Counted from the first letter of the stretch, positions 25,191 through 33,096 are shown. The stretch is 64,000 nt of DNA from an uncultured Christensenellaceae bacterium (GCA_910587005.1 CAJULB010000002.1:310001-374000); one strand, 5' to 3'. Notes: generated from the sequence alone by a model not told the origin. Translations and numbers: made by a program.

Positions 25191-25775
25191 TGCTTTACTG
25201 TCATTCCGAGCGACAGCGTAAGGAGCGCAGCGACGGAATAGCGATTGTTACGCGTAGCGTCAATCGCGTCAGAATCTAATAGTCCTATGCAATCCCACCC
25301 CCTTGTATTCCCCCGCCCAAGCGGGGGATAATTTTACCGCATTATTGCCCCCTGCCTTTGACGCAAGATTATCCAAAGCTTACCCCCCCCTGCCTTAGGC
25401 GGGGGGATTAAGGGGGGTGGGGCTATCTCAAACTATCCACCGCAACATTAAAACCAAGCTTAAACCCTTGCTTAAAGTCTTTTTGAGTAAGCTCGTCATT
25501 CAATTGAAAAAGATTATCCAGAACTTCTTCAAACATTACTATCTGTTTTTCGGTAAGTGTTTCTATAAACATTTCATACTGTAATAACGCCGTTTTCTGC
25601 TTTTCATAATTTAACGATAATGTTGATTTCATATTATTTCCTTTTTGTCCTACTGTCATTCTGAACGCAGTGAAGAATCTGATTTTCTTATGCGTATAGC
25701 CTTAACCTACGTTATAAACCACAATCAGATGCTTCGCCAAGGCTCAGTATGACATGTTTCAATCATTCCTCGTAA
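25191..25775 (-). repeat. Repeat cassette copy 1, carries small ORF on - strand
   Basis: About 0.58 kb that reappears in inverted orientation at about 61283-61865. Read on the - strand it holds a GTCAT hairpin, a 69-codon ORF, C- and G-rich blocks, and a tail containing GACGCTACGCGTAACAATCG. The order of all parts is the same in both copies. It may be a small non-autonomous mobile unit, but no transposase or clear target duplication is visible. Confidence 0.7.
25423..25632 (-). CDS. Small DUF6809-like protein inside repeat cassette (copy 1)
   Basis: A 69-residue helical protein beginning MKSTLSLNYEKQKTALLQYE and ending FKQGFKLGFNVAVDSLR. It is nearly identical to the protein at 61436. The GF-x-L-G-F ending resembles small DUF6809-type proteins of Firmicutes, a tentative match with no known function. 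The ATG chosen follows AAAGGAAATAAT; an in-frame GTG/ATG further upstream lies in repeat sequence. Conservation of the coding frame between the two copies suggests it is really translated. A TTGACA promoter about 150 nt upstream points towards it. Confidence 0.65.
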   Translation of the reverse strand: MKSTLSLNYEKQKTALLQYEMFIETLTEKQIVMFEEVLDNLFQLNDELTQKDFKQGFKLGFNVAVDSLR

Positions 25776-25777
25776 TT

Positions 25778-25828
25778 ATTTTAATATCCACTAACGTGGA
25801 ATGTCAAGTATTTTTTCCACAATAGTGG
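25778..25828. promoter_or_regulatory. Paired CCAC-N4-GTGG operators and - strand promoter
   Basis: Two dyads, TCCACTAACGTGGA (25787-25800) and CCACAATAGTGG (25817-25828), lie just before the XRE gene. On the - strand TTGACA (25802-25807) and TAAAAT (25778-25783) are 18 bp apart, with the first dyad inside the spacer. The XRE protein probably binds both dyads, repressing itself and the leftward small ORF. Confidence 0.65.
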
Positions 25829-25840
25829 TTTCATTATTTT

Positions 25841-26044
25841 ATGGATACTCTTGCCGCGCGATTAAAGGAATTGAGAATGGAAAAAGGGCTGTCAATATTT
25901 CAGCTTGCCAAGGAAACTAATTTAAGCAAAAGCGCAATTTCATATTGGGAAAATTGTGAACGTATTCCTAATGCTTTGGCAATAATTGCATTGTGTAAAT
26001 TTTTCAATGTTTCGGCAGACTACCTTTTAGGGCTTGAAGATTAA
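25841..26044 (+). CDS. XRE-family HTH regulator
   Basis: A 67-residue protein that is just a Cro/C1-type helix-turn-helix: LAARLKELRMEKGLSIFQLA, KETNLSKSAISYWENCERIP and a VSADYLLGLED ending typical of the family. It has no sensor domain. No Shine-Dalgarno site is visible; the second operator dyad ends 12 nt before the ATG, so repression probably blocks initiation directly. It is divergent from the repeat-borne small ORF and separated from the malic enzyme by a strong terminator, so it likely controls only its own region. Confidence 0.85.
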   Translation: MDTLAARLKELRMEKGLSIFQLAKETNLSKSAISYWENCERIPNALAIIALCKFFNVSADYLLGLED

Positions 26045-26053
26045 AAATTAACG

Positions 26054-26095
26054 GCGGGGGCGCGCTTTTTATAAAAAGCGCGCCCCCGCATTATT
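26054..26095 (+). terminator. GC-rich terminator after the XRE gene
   Basis: GCGGGGGCGCGCTTTTT pairs with AAAAAGCGCGCCCCCGC around a very short centre, followed by ATTATTT. Confidence 0.85.
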
Positions 26096-26142
26096 TATAT
26101 ACCGCATTACTCATATATCATATTTTATAAACTGCAAATTAC

Positions 26143-26170
26143 TTGAATTATTAAATAATTGTGATATAAT
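26143..26170 (+). promoter_or_regulatory. Promoter of the malic enzyme gene
   Basis: TTGAAT and a perfect TATAAT are separated by 16 bp, 43 nt before the start codon, which has an AAAGGAG ribosome site. Confidence 0.75.
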
Positions 26171-26213
26171 TTTTACGTAAATCAATTTTACCGCACCGAA
26201 AGGAGAAATTTTT

Positions 26214-27389
26214 ATGAACGTCAGAGAGGAATCGCTTAAAAAACACGCGGAGTGGAAGGGCAAAATAGAAACGGTTTGCCGTGTTCCCGCGGACAGCGCG
26301 CAGGCGCTTTCGCTTGCATACACGCCGGGCGTTGCCGAGCCGTGCATGGCGATTCATAACAATATCGAAAAAAGCTTCGACTTAACGCGACGCTGGAATA
26401 CCGTGCCCGTAATAACCGACGGTACCGCGGTTTTGGGGCTGGGCGACATCGGACCCGAGGCAGGTATGCCCGTTATGGAGGGCAAGTGCGCGCTTTTCAA
26501 AGCCTACGGCGGGGTTGACGCGTATCCTCTCTGCATCAAGTCGAAGGACACCGAAGAAATTATTAAGACGATTAAGCTTCTTTCAGGCTCGTTCGGCGGA
26601 ATAAATTTAGAGGATATTTCCGCGCCGAGGTGCTTTGAAATAGAAACCCGCCTTAAAGCCGAGCTGGACATTCCCGTCTTTCACGACGACCAGCACGGCA
26701 CCGCGATAGTTATGACGGCGGCGCTTATCAACGCGTTAAAGCTTGCCGGCAAGAAAAAAGAGGACATAAATTTAGTGATAAACGGCGCGGGCGCGGCAGG
26801 CATTGCCATAGCGAAGTTTCTGCTTGATTTCGGGGTGAAAAATATCACCGTATGCGACCTTAAAGGCGTGATATGCGAGGGGGAACCGTGGCTGAACGCG
26901 CCCCAGAGCGAGCTTGCAAAGCTGACTAACCGCAAACGTTTAAAGGGCACTCTTGCCGACGCAATGAAGGGCGCGGACGTGGTGATAGGGGTATCGGGCC
27001 CGCACTGTATAACTAAGGATATGGTGGGGGCAATGGCGGAAAAAGCCATACTTTTCACCTGTGCGAACCCCGTTCCCGAAATCGAACCGCAGGACGCGAA
27101 AGTGGCGGGCGCGTTTATAGTGGGAACCGGCTCTTCCGCTAATCCCAACCAAATAAACAACGTGCTTGTGTTCCCGGGGCTATTCCGCGGTGCGCTGGAC
27201 GTACGCGCGAACACCGTCAACCGCGAAATGATGGTTGCCGCCTCTTACGGCATTGCAAACTGCGTTTCACCTGAACAGCTTTCGGTTGATTATATTCTGC
27301 CTTATGCGTTTGATAAAACGGCGCACGAAAGCGTGGCAAAGGCTGTGGCGGAGGCTGCCGTTAAGTCCGGCGTCGCTAAACTTTGTTAA
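26214..27389 (+). CDS. NAD(P)-dependent malic enzyme
   Basis: A 391-residue oxaloacetate-decarboxylating malate dehydrogenase: malate + NAD(P)+ to pyruvate + CO2 + NAD(P)H. The short-form bacterial signature is complete: SLAYTPGVAEPC, ITDGTAVLGLGDIGPEAGMP near the N-terminus, PVFHDDQHGTAIV with the metal-binding acidic residues, and the Rossmann motif NGAGAAGIAIAKF for the nucleotide. Length is normal for the short bacterial form. It has its own promoter and is monocistronic. It could supply pyruvate and reducing power during fermentation of the sugars handled by the neighbouring loci. Cofactor preference cannot be fixed from sequence. Confidence 0.95.
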   Translation: MNVREESLKKHAEWKGKIETVCRVPADSAQALSLAYTPGVAEPCMAIHNNIEKSFDLTRRWNTVPVITDGTAVLGLGDIGPEAGMPVMEGKCALFKAYGGVDAYPLCIKSKDTEEIIKTIKLLSGSFGGINLEDISAPRCFEIETRLKAELDIPVFHDDQHGTAIVMTAALINALKLAGKKKEDINLVINGAGAAGIAIAKFLLDFGVKNITVCDLKGVICEGEPWLNAPQSELAKLTNRKRLKGTLADAMKGADVVIGVSGPHCITKDMVGAMAEKAILFTCANPVPEIEPQDAKVAGAFIVGTGSSANPNQINNVLVFPGLFRGALDVRANTVNREMMVAASYGIANCVSPEQLSVDYILPYAFDKTAHESVAKAVAEAAVKSGVAKLC

Positions 27390-27421
27390 AAAATTGTTAT
27401 GCTGACGTTTACTATACTTTG

Positions 27422-27535
27422 AAACATGTCATGCTGACGCTTGCGGAAGCATCTGATTGTGGTTTAAAACGTTTGTTAAGGCGGTTCTTGCCACCCCCCT
27501 AAATCCCCCCGCCGAGGGCAGGGGGTATCCGAAAA
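27422..27535. repeat. Partial GTCAT repeat plus C-rich block before the GH43 gene
   Basis: GTCATGCTGACGCTTGCGGA and an ATCTGATTGTGG stretch match one half of the GTCAT hairpin repeat. A block of C-rich and G-rich runs like those in the 0.6-kb cassettes follows. No ORF is present. It sits directly upstream of the GH43 ribosome site. Confidence 0.7.
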
Positions 27536-27547
27536 AGGAGTAAAATT

Positions 27548-29047
27548 ATGCAGTATAAAAATCCCGTGCTGTTTTCAGACTATTCCGACCCCGACGTTAT
27601 CCGCGTCGGCGATGATTTTTATATGGTTGCCTCGTCGTTCAACCACGTACCCGCGGTTCCCGTACTGCATTCCAAAAATCTGGTCGAGTGGGAGTTGGTT
27701 AACTACGTTTTGGACAAGCTTCCGTTCGAACGTTTCAACGCAGTCTGCCACGGCGCAGGCGCGTGGGCGCCTTCACTGCGCTTTCACGGCGGTAAATTTT
27801 ACTGCCTTATTCCCTTCCCCGACGAGGGTATTTACGTTGCGGAAGCCGACGACCCCTGCGGCAAATGGTCGCTTTTGCGCCCGCTTATGGAGGGCAAGGG
27901 CTTTATAGACCCCTGCCCGATTTGGGATAACGGCAAGTGTTACGTCGCTTTTGCGTTTGCAAAAAGCCGTGCGGGGTTCAACTCCAAAATAGCCGTTTTC
28001 GAAACGGACGAACAGCTTAAAACGCCCGCAAAAAAATATGAAACGGTTTTCGACGGTACTGACATAGCTCCCAAAATCGAGGGGCCGAAATTTTATAAGC
28101 GCGGCGGATATTTTTATATTCTTGCTCCCGCGGGCGGAGTAAAAACGGGCTGGCAAACGGCGCTCCGTTCCAAAAAAATATACGGCCCGTACGAAAGCAA
28201 AATTATTCTTATTCAGGGCGATACAACGGTTAACGGCCCCCATCAGGGCGCGCTTGTGGACGTTGACGAAAGCGGTGAAAGGTGGGCTTTTTTGCACTTT
28301 CAGGACATGGGCGCATACGGCAGAGTGGTGCACCTGCAACCGGCGCAATGGGTTAACGGCTGGCCCGTATGCGGAGAATACCGCGGCGATAATCTTGCGG
28401 GAACGCCCGTTGCGGGCGGGGAATATCCCGTGGATATTTGCACTTCCGCGCGCATAAATACAAGCGACGAATTCGAAGGCGACAGGCTTTCGCTTGTCTG
28501 GCAAACGCCCGCAAACCGCAGAGAGGAATGGTATTCCTTCAACCGCGGTTTACGCTTAAACTGCGCATATTACGGGGGCAATTCGCTTGCAGACCTGCCC
28601 CAGCTGTTTATGCAAAAGGTATATAATAAAAACTTTTCCGCAAAAGCGAAGTGCAGATTAAACCTTGTAAACGACGGCGACGAGGCGGGCTTTGTTATGT
28701 TCGGCAAGGAATACGCTTATGCCTGCGTGGTTCGCGCCGACGGGCAGAACTATCTTGAAATACGCAAGGGCGCAATAGGCGGCGGCCCGGACGAAACGCT
28801 GTGCCGCAGTCAGCCTTACGACGAAAATTGCGTAACTTTTCAGCTGTCGGCAAAGTTGGAAAATCCCGACCGCCTCGCATACAAATTCACTTTCGGCAAG
28901 GTTGCGTTCACACATATTTTTTACGCCGTGGCGGGCGTGTGGACGGGCGCGAAAATCGGTGTTTACGCGCGGTCGTCAACCCAAAGCAAGGGCAGTGCAA
29001 CGTTTAAGTATTTCCGCACGGTTTGCACGGATAACCGAGTAAAATAA
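27548..29047 (+). CDS. GH43 beta-xylosidase / alpha-arabinofuranosidase-type enzyme
   Basis: A 499-residue, five-bladed-propeller glycosidase without a signal peptide. The GH43 acidic triad is visible: SDPDVI (base Asp14), FIDPCPIW (Asp121) and KIEGPKF (acid Glu178). A C-terminal beta-sandwich (about 305-495) as in the XynB-like subfamilies follows. It should release xylose or arabinose from imported oligosaccharides in the cytoplasm; sequence alone does not decide which. An AAGGAG site precedes the ATG. The gene stands alone between repeat DNA and the MATE gene, but arabinan side chains of pectin would fit the pectin genes downstream. Confidence 0.9.
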   Translation: MQYKNPVLFSDYSDPDVIRVGDDFYMVASSFNHVPAVPVLHSKNLVEWELVNYVLDKLPFERFNAVCHGAGAWAPSLRFHGGKFYCLIPFPDEGIYVAEADDPCGKWSLLRPLMEGKGFIDPCPIWDNGKCYVAFAFAKSRAGFNSKIAVFETDEQLKTPAKKYETVFDGTDIAPKIEGPKFYKRGGYFYILAPAGGVKTGWQTALRSKKIYGPYESKIILIQGDTTVNGPHQGALVDVDESGERWAFLHFQDMGAYGRVVHLQPAQWVNGWPVCGEYRGDNLAGTPVAGGEYPVDICTSARINTSDEFEGDRLSLVWQTPANRREEWYSFNRGLRLNCAYYGGNSLADLPQLFMQKVYNKNFSAKAKCRLNLVNDGDEAGFVMFGKEYAYACVVRADGQNYLEIRKGAIGGGPDETLCRSQPYDENCVTFQLSAKLENPDRLAYKFTFGKVAFTHIFYAVAGVWTGAKIGVYARSSTQSKGSATFKYFRTVCTDNRVK

Positions 29048-29095
29048 AAAATTACCATAGCTATACGCTTTACTTTTTAAAGATAAGGTACTAAA

Positions 29096-29125
29096 ATGTT
29101 TGCCAAAAAGAAGGCGATAAAATGA
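29096..29125 (+). promoter_or_regulatory. Nine-codon leader ORF overlapping the MATE start
   Basis: ATG TTT GCC then Lys-rich codons (MFAKKKAIK) end in a TGA that overlaps the MATE start as ATGA. An AAGG lies just upstream. It may be a translational-coupling leader, though it could be chance. Confidence 0.35.
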
Positions 29126-30690
29126 CGGAAACGGTAAAACGAAAACCTAAATATACACTGTTCACGGCAAAAGCGCTGCTATGGCTTATTCTGCCCATTG
29201 TAATCGAGCAGATTTTTTCGACTTCGCTCGGGCTGTTCGATTCTATGATGATTTCAAACAGCGCGTCCGGCGATTTGACAAGCAACGCGGTTAGCAACGT
29301 AAATTACATAAACAACCTGATAATTCAGCTGTTTTCGGCATTTGCCACGGGCGGAGCGATAGTCACGTCGCAGTGCATCGGCTCAAACGATAATGAAAAC
29401 GCAAACAAAAGCGCAAAGCAAATGCTTATGCTTGTAATTCTTATTTCCGTGGGCATAGGCGCGCTGTGCCTTGCGCTTAACTGGCCTATTTTAAAATTGT
29501 GTTACAGCAACGTGTCGGCGGAGGTTTTCGGCTTTCAGCAAACTTATTTTTATATAACCGCCGCATCGTTCCCGTTTATAGGACTTTTCAACGCGTGCGC
29601 CGCGCTTCTCCGCGCCCAGCGCAAGAGTATGTTCACAATGATAAGCGCGGCGATTTCCTGCGCGCTTAACGTGGGGCTTAACGCGCTGTTTCTGTTCGTT
29701 TTCAATATGGGCGTGCTCGGCGTGGGGCTTGCAACGCTTATATGTCGAATTGTTCCCGCCGTGTTTATGCTGATACTTCTTGCAAACAAAAAAAATCTTG
29801 TGTGCGTAAGAATTTTCGAAAAATTCCGCTTTGAAGGCGCGACAATCAAAAAAATATTAAAGCTTGCCATACCAAGTGGAATAGAAAGCTGTCTTTTCCA
29901 GCTTGGCAAGCTTATGACCAACACTTTTGTAAACGTTGGCTGTTACGTTGACCCCGTCAGCGGCGTAAATATACAGGCTAACGGCAATAATATCGCAAAC
30001 GAAATAAACAATATCGCTTCGGTTGTGGGCAGCGGAGTGGGTACTTCCTGCTTAACCGTAATAGGTCAGGCGGTCGGCGCGGGCGACAGCGACCAGTGCA
30101 AGTATTATATGAAAAGAATGTTCCTGCTTTCGTACATTCTCAACGGAATTTGTACGGGAATTATTCTTGCTTGCGTGCCGCTTATAGTAAATTTGTTCGG
30201 GTTTGCGGCCGAGGCGAAGGAAGTGGGCAAGCATTGCCTGTATTTCTGCCTTTGCTTTCAGCTGGTTACTTATCCGCTTTCGTTTACAACGCCCGCAATA
30301 TTAAAAGCCACGTCGGACGTAAAATACGTTATGTTCAGCGCGGTTGCTTCGATGTTTATAATGCGCGTGGGGCTTGCGTTTTTGCTTACCACCGATAAAA
30401 TTGCGGGACTGCCGCGGCTGGGCGCGTTCGGCTACTGGATAGGAATGTGCTCGGACTGGGTGTTGCGCTCGGTGCTGTTTCTGACAAGGCTTTTGTCAGG
30501 CAAATGGAAAAAGTCCTCGGGGCTTTTAAATGAAAAACCCGCGGCATTTACAGAAGCGGAAGCGCCTTTGCCGTTAACGGACGAGGTTGCCGCGCAGGAC
30601 GTTGATATATTAAGCGAACAGCCCGGACCGACGTGCGGTGACAGCGCGGACAGCAGTGAGGAAAATGAAGATGTTCCGACAAATGTTTGA
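29122..30690 (+). CDS. MATE-family multidrug/cation antiporter
   Basis: A 522-residue membrane protein with about 12 hydrophobic helices in two six-helix halves, matching the MATE fold. LLWLILPIVIEQIFSTSLGL opens the first half and LKLAIPSGIESCLFQLGKLM the second, the internal repeat typical of these Na+- or H+-coupled exporters. The last ~60 residues are a hydrophilic acidic tail (SSEENEDVP) unlike the usual short end. The start is an ATG overlapping a nine-codon leader. The following deacetylase gene begins before this one ends, so the two are translationally coupled. The exported compound is unknown. Confidence 0.92.
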   Translation: MTETVKRKPKYTLFTAKALLWLILPIVIEQIFSTSLGLFDSMMISNSASGDLTSNAVSNVNYINNLIIQLFSAFATGGAIVTSQCIGSNDNENANKSAKQMLMLVILISVGIGALCLALNWPILKLCYSNVSAEVFGFQQTYFYITAASFPFIGLFNACAALLRAQRKSMFTMISAAISCALNVGLNALFLFVFNMGVLGVGLATLICRIVPAVFMLILLANKKNLVCVRIFEKFRFEGATIKKILKLAIPSGIESCLFQLGKLMTNTFVNVGCYVDPVSGVNIQANGNNIANEINNIASVVGSGVGTSCLTVIGQAVGAGDSDQCKYYMKRMFLLSYILNGICTGIILACVPLIVNLFGFAAEAKEVGKHCLYFCLCFQLVTYPLSFTTPAILKATSDVKYVMFSAVASMFIMRVGLAFLLTTDKIAGLPRLGAFGYWIGMCSDWVLRSVLFLTRLLSGKWKKSSGLLNEKPAAFTEAEAPLPLTDEVAAQDVDILSEQPGPTCGDSADSSEENEDVPTNV

Positions 30691-31522
30691 AGAAAAGTAT
30701 ATGAGGTTTCCGCAAGGCAGGTGCAAGGCGGTTACTTTCAGCTACGACGACGGAGTAAAGGCTGACAAAAAGCTTGTTGAAATTTTGGATAAATACGGGC
30801 TGAAAGGCACGTTCAATTTAAATTCGTTGCTGTTCGACTGCGAAAACTGGCACGGCAGAATGAACGAGGAAGAAACGTACAACCTTTTTAAAGACAGCCC
30901 GCACGAGGTGGCTTTGCACGGCGCGCGCCATATATTTATGGACAAGGTGCCCTTGCCCGAAGCCATAAACGAGGCGGTGCAAAACCGCGTATACCTTGAA
31001 AATAAATTCGGTAAAATCGTAAACGGGATGGCTTACGCATACAACGGCTATACGGATGAAATTATTGCCGTTTTAAAGCAGTTGGGCGTCATATATGCCC
31101 GAACTACCGAGGACACGCATAGTTTTTCTGTTCCGAAAGAATGGTTAAAGCTTAACCCCACCTGCCACCATAACAGCCCGCAATTTAAGGAGCTTGCCGA
31201 TAAGTTTATAAGCGGTTCGCCGTTGAACGAGTTCAAGCACCGCGAGCCGTGGCTGTTCTTTATATGGGGGCATAGTTACGAGTTTGACGACAACGGCAAC
31301 TGGAACGTGATAGAGGACTTTGCAAAGCGCATTTCCGCACAAAAGGATATATGGTTTGCCACTAACGGCGAGATTTGCGAATACGTTAACGCTTATAATA
31401 ATCTTGTGTTTTCGATAGACGGTGAAATGGTCAAAAACCCGTCATATATGGGGGTATATCTGGAAATCCGCGGTAAAGTTTACGAAATTCCCGCAGGCAA
31501 AACGGTTAAATTCGACAAATAA
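30671..31522 (+). CDS. NodB-homology polysaccharide deacetylase
   Basis: A CE4-type deacetylase of about 283 residues. KAVTFSYDDGVKADKKL carries the Asp-Asp motif, and VALHGARH gives the H-x3-H metal site; TFNLNSLLF is a typical second strand. No signal peptide is visible, which argues for a cytoplasmic sugar substrate, or an unrecognised export route, rather than cell-wall peptidoglycan. The start is uncertain: ATGs at 30665, 30671, 30683 and 30701 are in frame, and I prefer 30671 for its distance from GAGGAAA. It overlaps the end of the MATE gene by 20 nt. The substrate is unknown. Confidence 0.82.
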   Translation: MFRQMFEEKYMRFPQGRCKAVTFSYDDGVKADKKLVEILDKYGLKGTFNLNSLLFDCENWHGRMNEEETYNLFKDSPHEVALHGARHIFMDKVPLPEAINEAVQNRVYLENKFGKIVNGMAYAYNGYTDEIIAVLKQLGVIYARTTEDTHSFSVPKEWLKLNPTCHHNSPQFKELADKFISGSPLNEFKHREPWLFFIWGHSYEFDDNGNWNVIEDFAKRISAQKDIWFATNGEICEYVNAYNNLVFSIDGEMVKNPSYMGVYLEIRGKVYEIPAGKTVKFDK

Positions 31523-31552
31523 TTTCTTTTGAAACGTCAATAAAAAATTGAA

Positions 31553-31578
31553 AACCCCGTTGCATTTTGCGCGGGGTT
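31553..31578 (+). terminator. Weak hairpin after the deacetylase
   Basis: AACCCCG pairs with CGGGGTT over a 12-nt loop. The following GTTGTTG is a poor T-run, so termination is likely partial, and KduD could be read through from upstream. Confidence 0.5.
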
Positions 31579-31626
31579 GTTGTAATATATGCTTGCAAAA
31601 AATTTTTGTGATATAAGGGGAAAAAT

Positions 31627-32379
31627 ATGATTTTGGACAAATTCAGTTTAAAAGGCAAGGTTGCAATCGTCACGGGCAGCAACACGGGCTTAGGGCAAGG
31701 CATATGCCGCGCGTTCTCCGAGGCGGGGGCTTTAGTTGCGGGCGTTTCGCGCAGACCGAGCGCCGAAACTGCGGAAATGCTGGGCGCAAGCTTTCATAAC
31801 ATAATCGCCGATTTAAGCACGTGCGGGGTAATTGACGGTATTATTGAAGAAACGGTCAAAAAGTTCGGCAGGGTGGATATCCTCGTAAACAATGCGGGGG
31901 TTATCAAGCGTCAGGACAGTATAGAGTTCTCCGAGGAGAACTGGGACAGCGTTCTGAATGTAAATTTAAAAACGGTGTTTTTCTTAACCCAAGCAGTTGC
32001 CAAACAATTTATAAAGCAGGGCGGGGGCGGAAAAATAATCAACATAGCCTCTATGCTTTCCTATCAGGGGGGCGTGAGGGTGCCCTCGTATACGGCCTCT
32101 AAGTCGGCAATCCGCGGAATTACAATGACGCTTGCCAACGAGTGGGCAAAGTACGGAATCAACGTAAACGGCATTGCCCCCGGCTATATGGCTACCAACA
32201 ATACCGAGGCGTTAAGACAGGACGGGGAGCGCAGTTCGGATATTTTGGCGCGTATCCCAGCAGGCAGATGGGGCACGCCCGCAGATTTGGAGGGCGCGGC
32301 GGTCTTTCTTGCCTCGGAAGCTTCCGACTACGTCAACGGCTTTACGCTCGCGGTGGACGGCGGCTGGCTGGGCAGATAA
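31627..32379 (+). CDS. kduD: 2-dehydro-3-deoxy-D-gluconate 5-dehydrogenase
   Basis: A 250-residue short-chain dehydrogenase, the usual KduD length. TGSNTGLG (16-23) binds NAD(P), NNAG follows at 88-91, and the catalytic Tyr155 and Lys159 lie in SYTASKS. The opening FSLKGKVAIVTG and the PAGRWGTPADLEGAAVFLAS region are characteristic of KduD, which interconverts 2,5-diketo-3-deoxygluconate and KDG. The partner isomerase KduI and the KDG kinase are encoded a few kilobases downstream, which strengthens the call. Generic SDRs with another sugar substrate are the alternative. An AAGGGG site precedes the ATG. Confidence 0.88.
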   Translation: MILDKFSLKGKVAIVTGSNTGLGQGICRAFSEAGALVAGVSRRPSAETAEMLGASFHNIIADLSTCGVIDGIIEETVKKFGRVDILVNNAGVIKRQDSIEFSEENWDSVLNVNLKTVFFLTQAVAKQFIKQGGGGKIINIASMLSYQGGVRVPSYTASKSAIRGITMTLANEWAKYGINVNGIAPGYMATNNTEALRQDGERSSDILARIPAGRWGTPADLEGAAVFLASEASDYVNGFTLAVDGGWLGR

Positions 32380-32404
32380 TTTTTTGAATATTGTGCGGAA
32401 CAGA

Positions 32405-32440
32405 ACGGCGGGAGGGCGCAAAAACGCGCCCTCCCGCCGT
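32405..32440. terminator. Terminator between convergent kduD and XRE genes
   Basis: ACGGCGGGAGGGCGC pairs perfectly with GCGCCCTCCCGCCGT around AAAAAC. The stem is 15 bp, GC-rich, and sits between genes that converge, though T-runs are weak on both sides. Confidence 0.8.
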
Positions 32441-32454
32441 AAACGGTTATTGTT

Positions 32455-32667
32455 TTAATTATTTGTATCAAAAAATTCATTCGGGGTTATTTCCAGAATT
32501 TCGCAGATTTTTAAAATCTGGTCGTAGTTAAGTTCGAAAATTCCGTTTTCAAACCGACTGTATTGCTGTTGCGTCATAAAAAGCATTTCCGCAATTTCAC
32601 GCTGGGTTAATCCCTTGAATTTCCGCGCGTCTTTAATATTTTTTCCTATCTTTTCAGAAATTTTCAT
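32455..32667 (-). CDS. XRE-family HTH regulator of a divergent small-protein pair
   Basis: A 70-residue single-domain Cro/C1-type regulator: IGKNIKDARKFKGLTQREIA, EMLFMTQQQYSRFENG and the ending ITPNEFFDTNN. It is divergent from the 70-residue protein at 32758 with a 90-bp spacer holding near-repeat sequences, so it probably represses both directions. No Shine-Dalgarno site is evident before its ATG. The layout resembles antitoxin or small regulatory modules, but the partner is not a recognised toxin. Confidence 0.85.
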   Translation of the reverse strand: MKISEKIGKNIKDARKFKGLTQREIAEMLFMTQQQYSRFENGIFELNYDQILKICEILEITPNEFFDTNN

Positions 32668-32680
32668 AGTTAAAAGTTGC

Positions 32681-32729
32681 CATTTTGTGATGTAAAATTA
32701 TAGACATACACCATAAAATGATGTATAAT
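32681..32729 (+). promoter_or_regulatory. Promoter with repeated TGATGTA half-sites
   Basis: TAGACA and a perfect TATAAT are 17 bp apart (32701-32729), upstream of the small protein. TTTTGTGATGTAAAAT and AAAATGATGTATAAT are similar elements about 28 bp apart, one on each side of the -35, likely contacts for the divergent XRE protein. Confidence 0.65.
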
Positions 32730-32757
32730 TTATCAAAACAATTTAAGGAGAACGGCT

Positions 32758-32970
32758 ATGGCAAAAGATAATAATCATATATTTTTGACTGAAACGGAGA
32801 GTGCGGAAGGCGGTTTCAATTTTAAAATAGACGCAAGCGACTTATTGCTCGATTTAAAAGTGCTTATAAAGGAATATTATATTGCGACGTTTTCGGACGA
32901 AGGCAAATCGCTTGTGATAAGCTTCAATAACGGTCAGAAATTTAAGATTAATCTTGAAGAAATCAAATAA
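32758..32970 (+). CDS. Small hypothetical protein divergent from XRE regulator
   Basis: A 70-residue acidic protein that I do not recognise. It reads as an alpha/beta fragment: FNFKIDASDLLLDLKVLIKE then YYIATFSDEGKSLVISFNNG, with no membrane segment or signal peptide. An AAGGAG site and a good promoter support real expression, and a terminator follows. Its position opposite an XRE gene suggests a co-regulated pair, possibly toxin-antitoxin-like, but nothing in the sequence shows toxicity. Confidence 0.7.
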   Translation: MAKDNNHIFLTETESAEGGFNFKIDASDLLLDLKVLIKEYYIATFSDEGKSLVISFNNGQKFKINLEEIK

Positions 32971-32980
32971 AATTTTTTAA

Positions 32981-33018
32981 AGGCGGTAGGCGCTTAAAAA
33001 TCGCCGACTGCCTACTTT
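32981..33018 (+). terminator. Terminator after the small hypothetical gene
   Basis: GGCGGTAGGCG pairs with CGCCGACTGCC with two imperfect positions, followed by TACTTTAAT. It lies 11 nt after the stop codon. Confidence 0.6.
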
Positions 33019-33067
33019 AATCATTTTCAAATGTCCGAAAAATACATAAATATATCCGTTTTGTACA

Positions 33068-33096
33068 TAGACTGTACGTGCGCGCACGTCTATAAT
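33068..33096 (+). promoter_or_regulatory. Uronate operon promoter with palindromic operator
   Basis: TAGACT and a perfect TATAAT are 17 bp apart. The spacer holds a perfect 14-bp palindrome, ACGTGCGCGCACGT (33076-33089), an ideal site for a repressor to block RNA polymerase. The start codon of the Eda fusion is about 90 nt downstream. The regulator is not encoded beside it. Confidence 0.75.

Noticed and set aside
25191..25775. Classical insertion sequence
   Set aside because: No transposase frame in either copy of the cassette; the only conserved ORF is a 69-residue helical protein unlike transposases.
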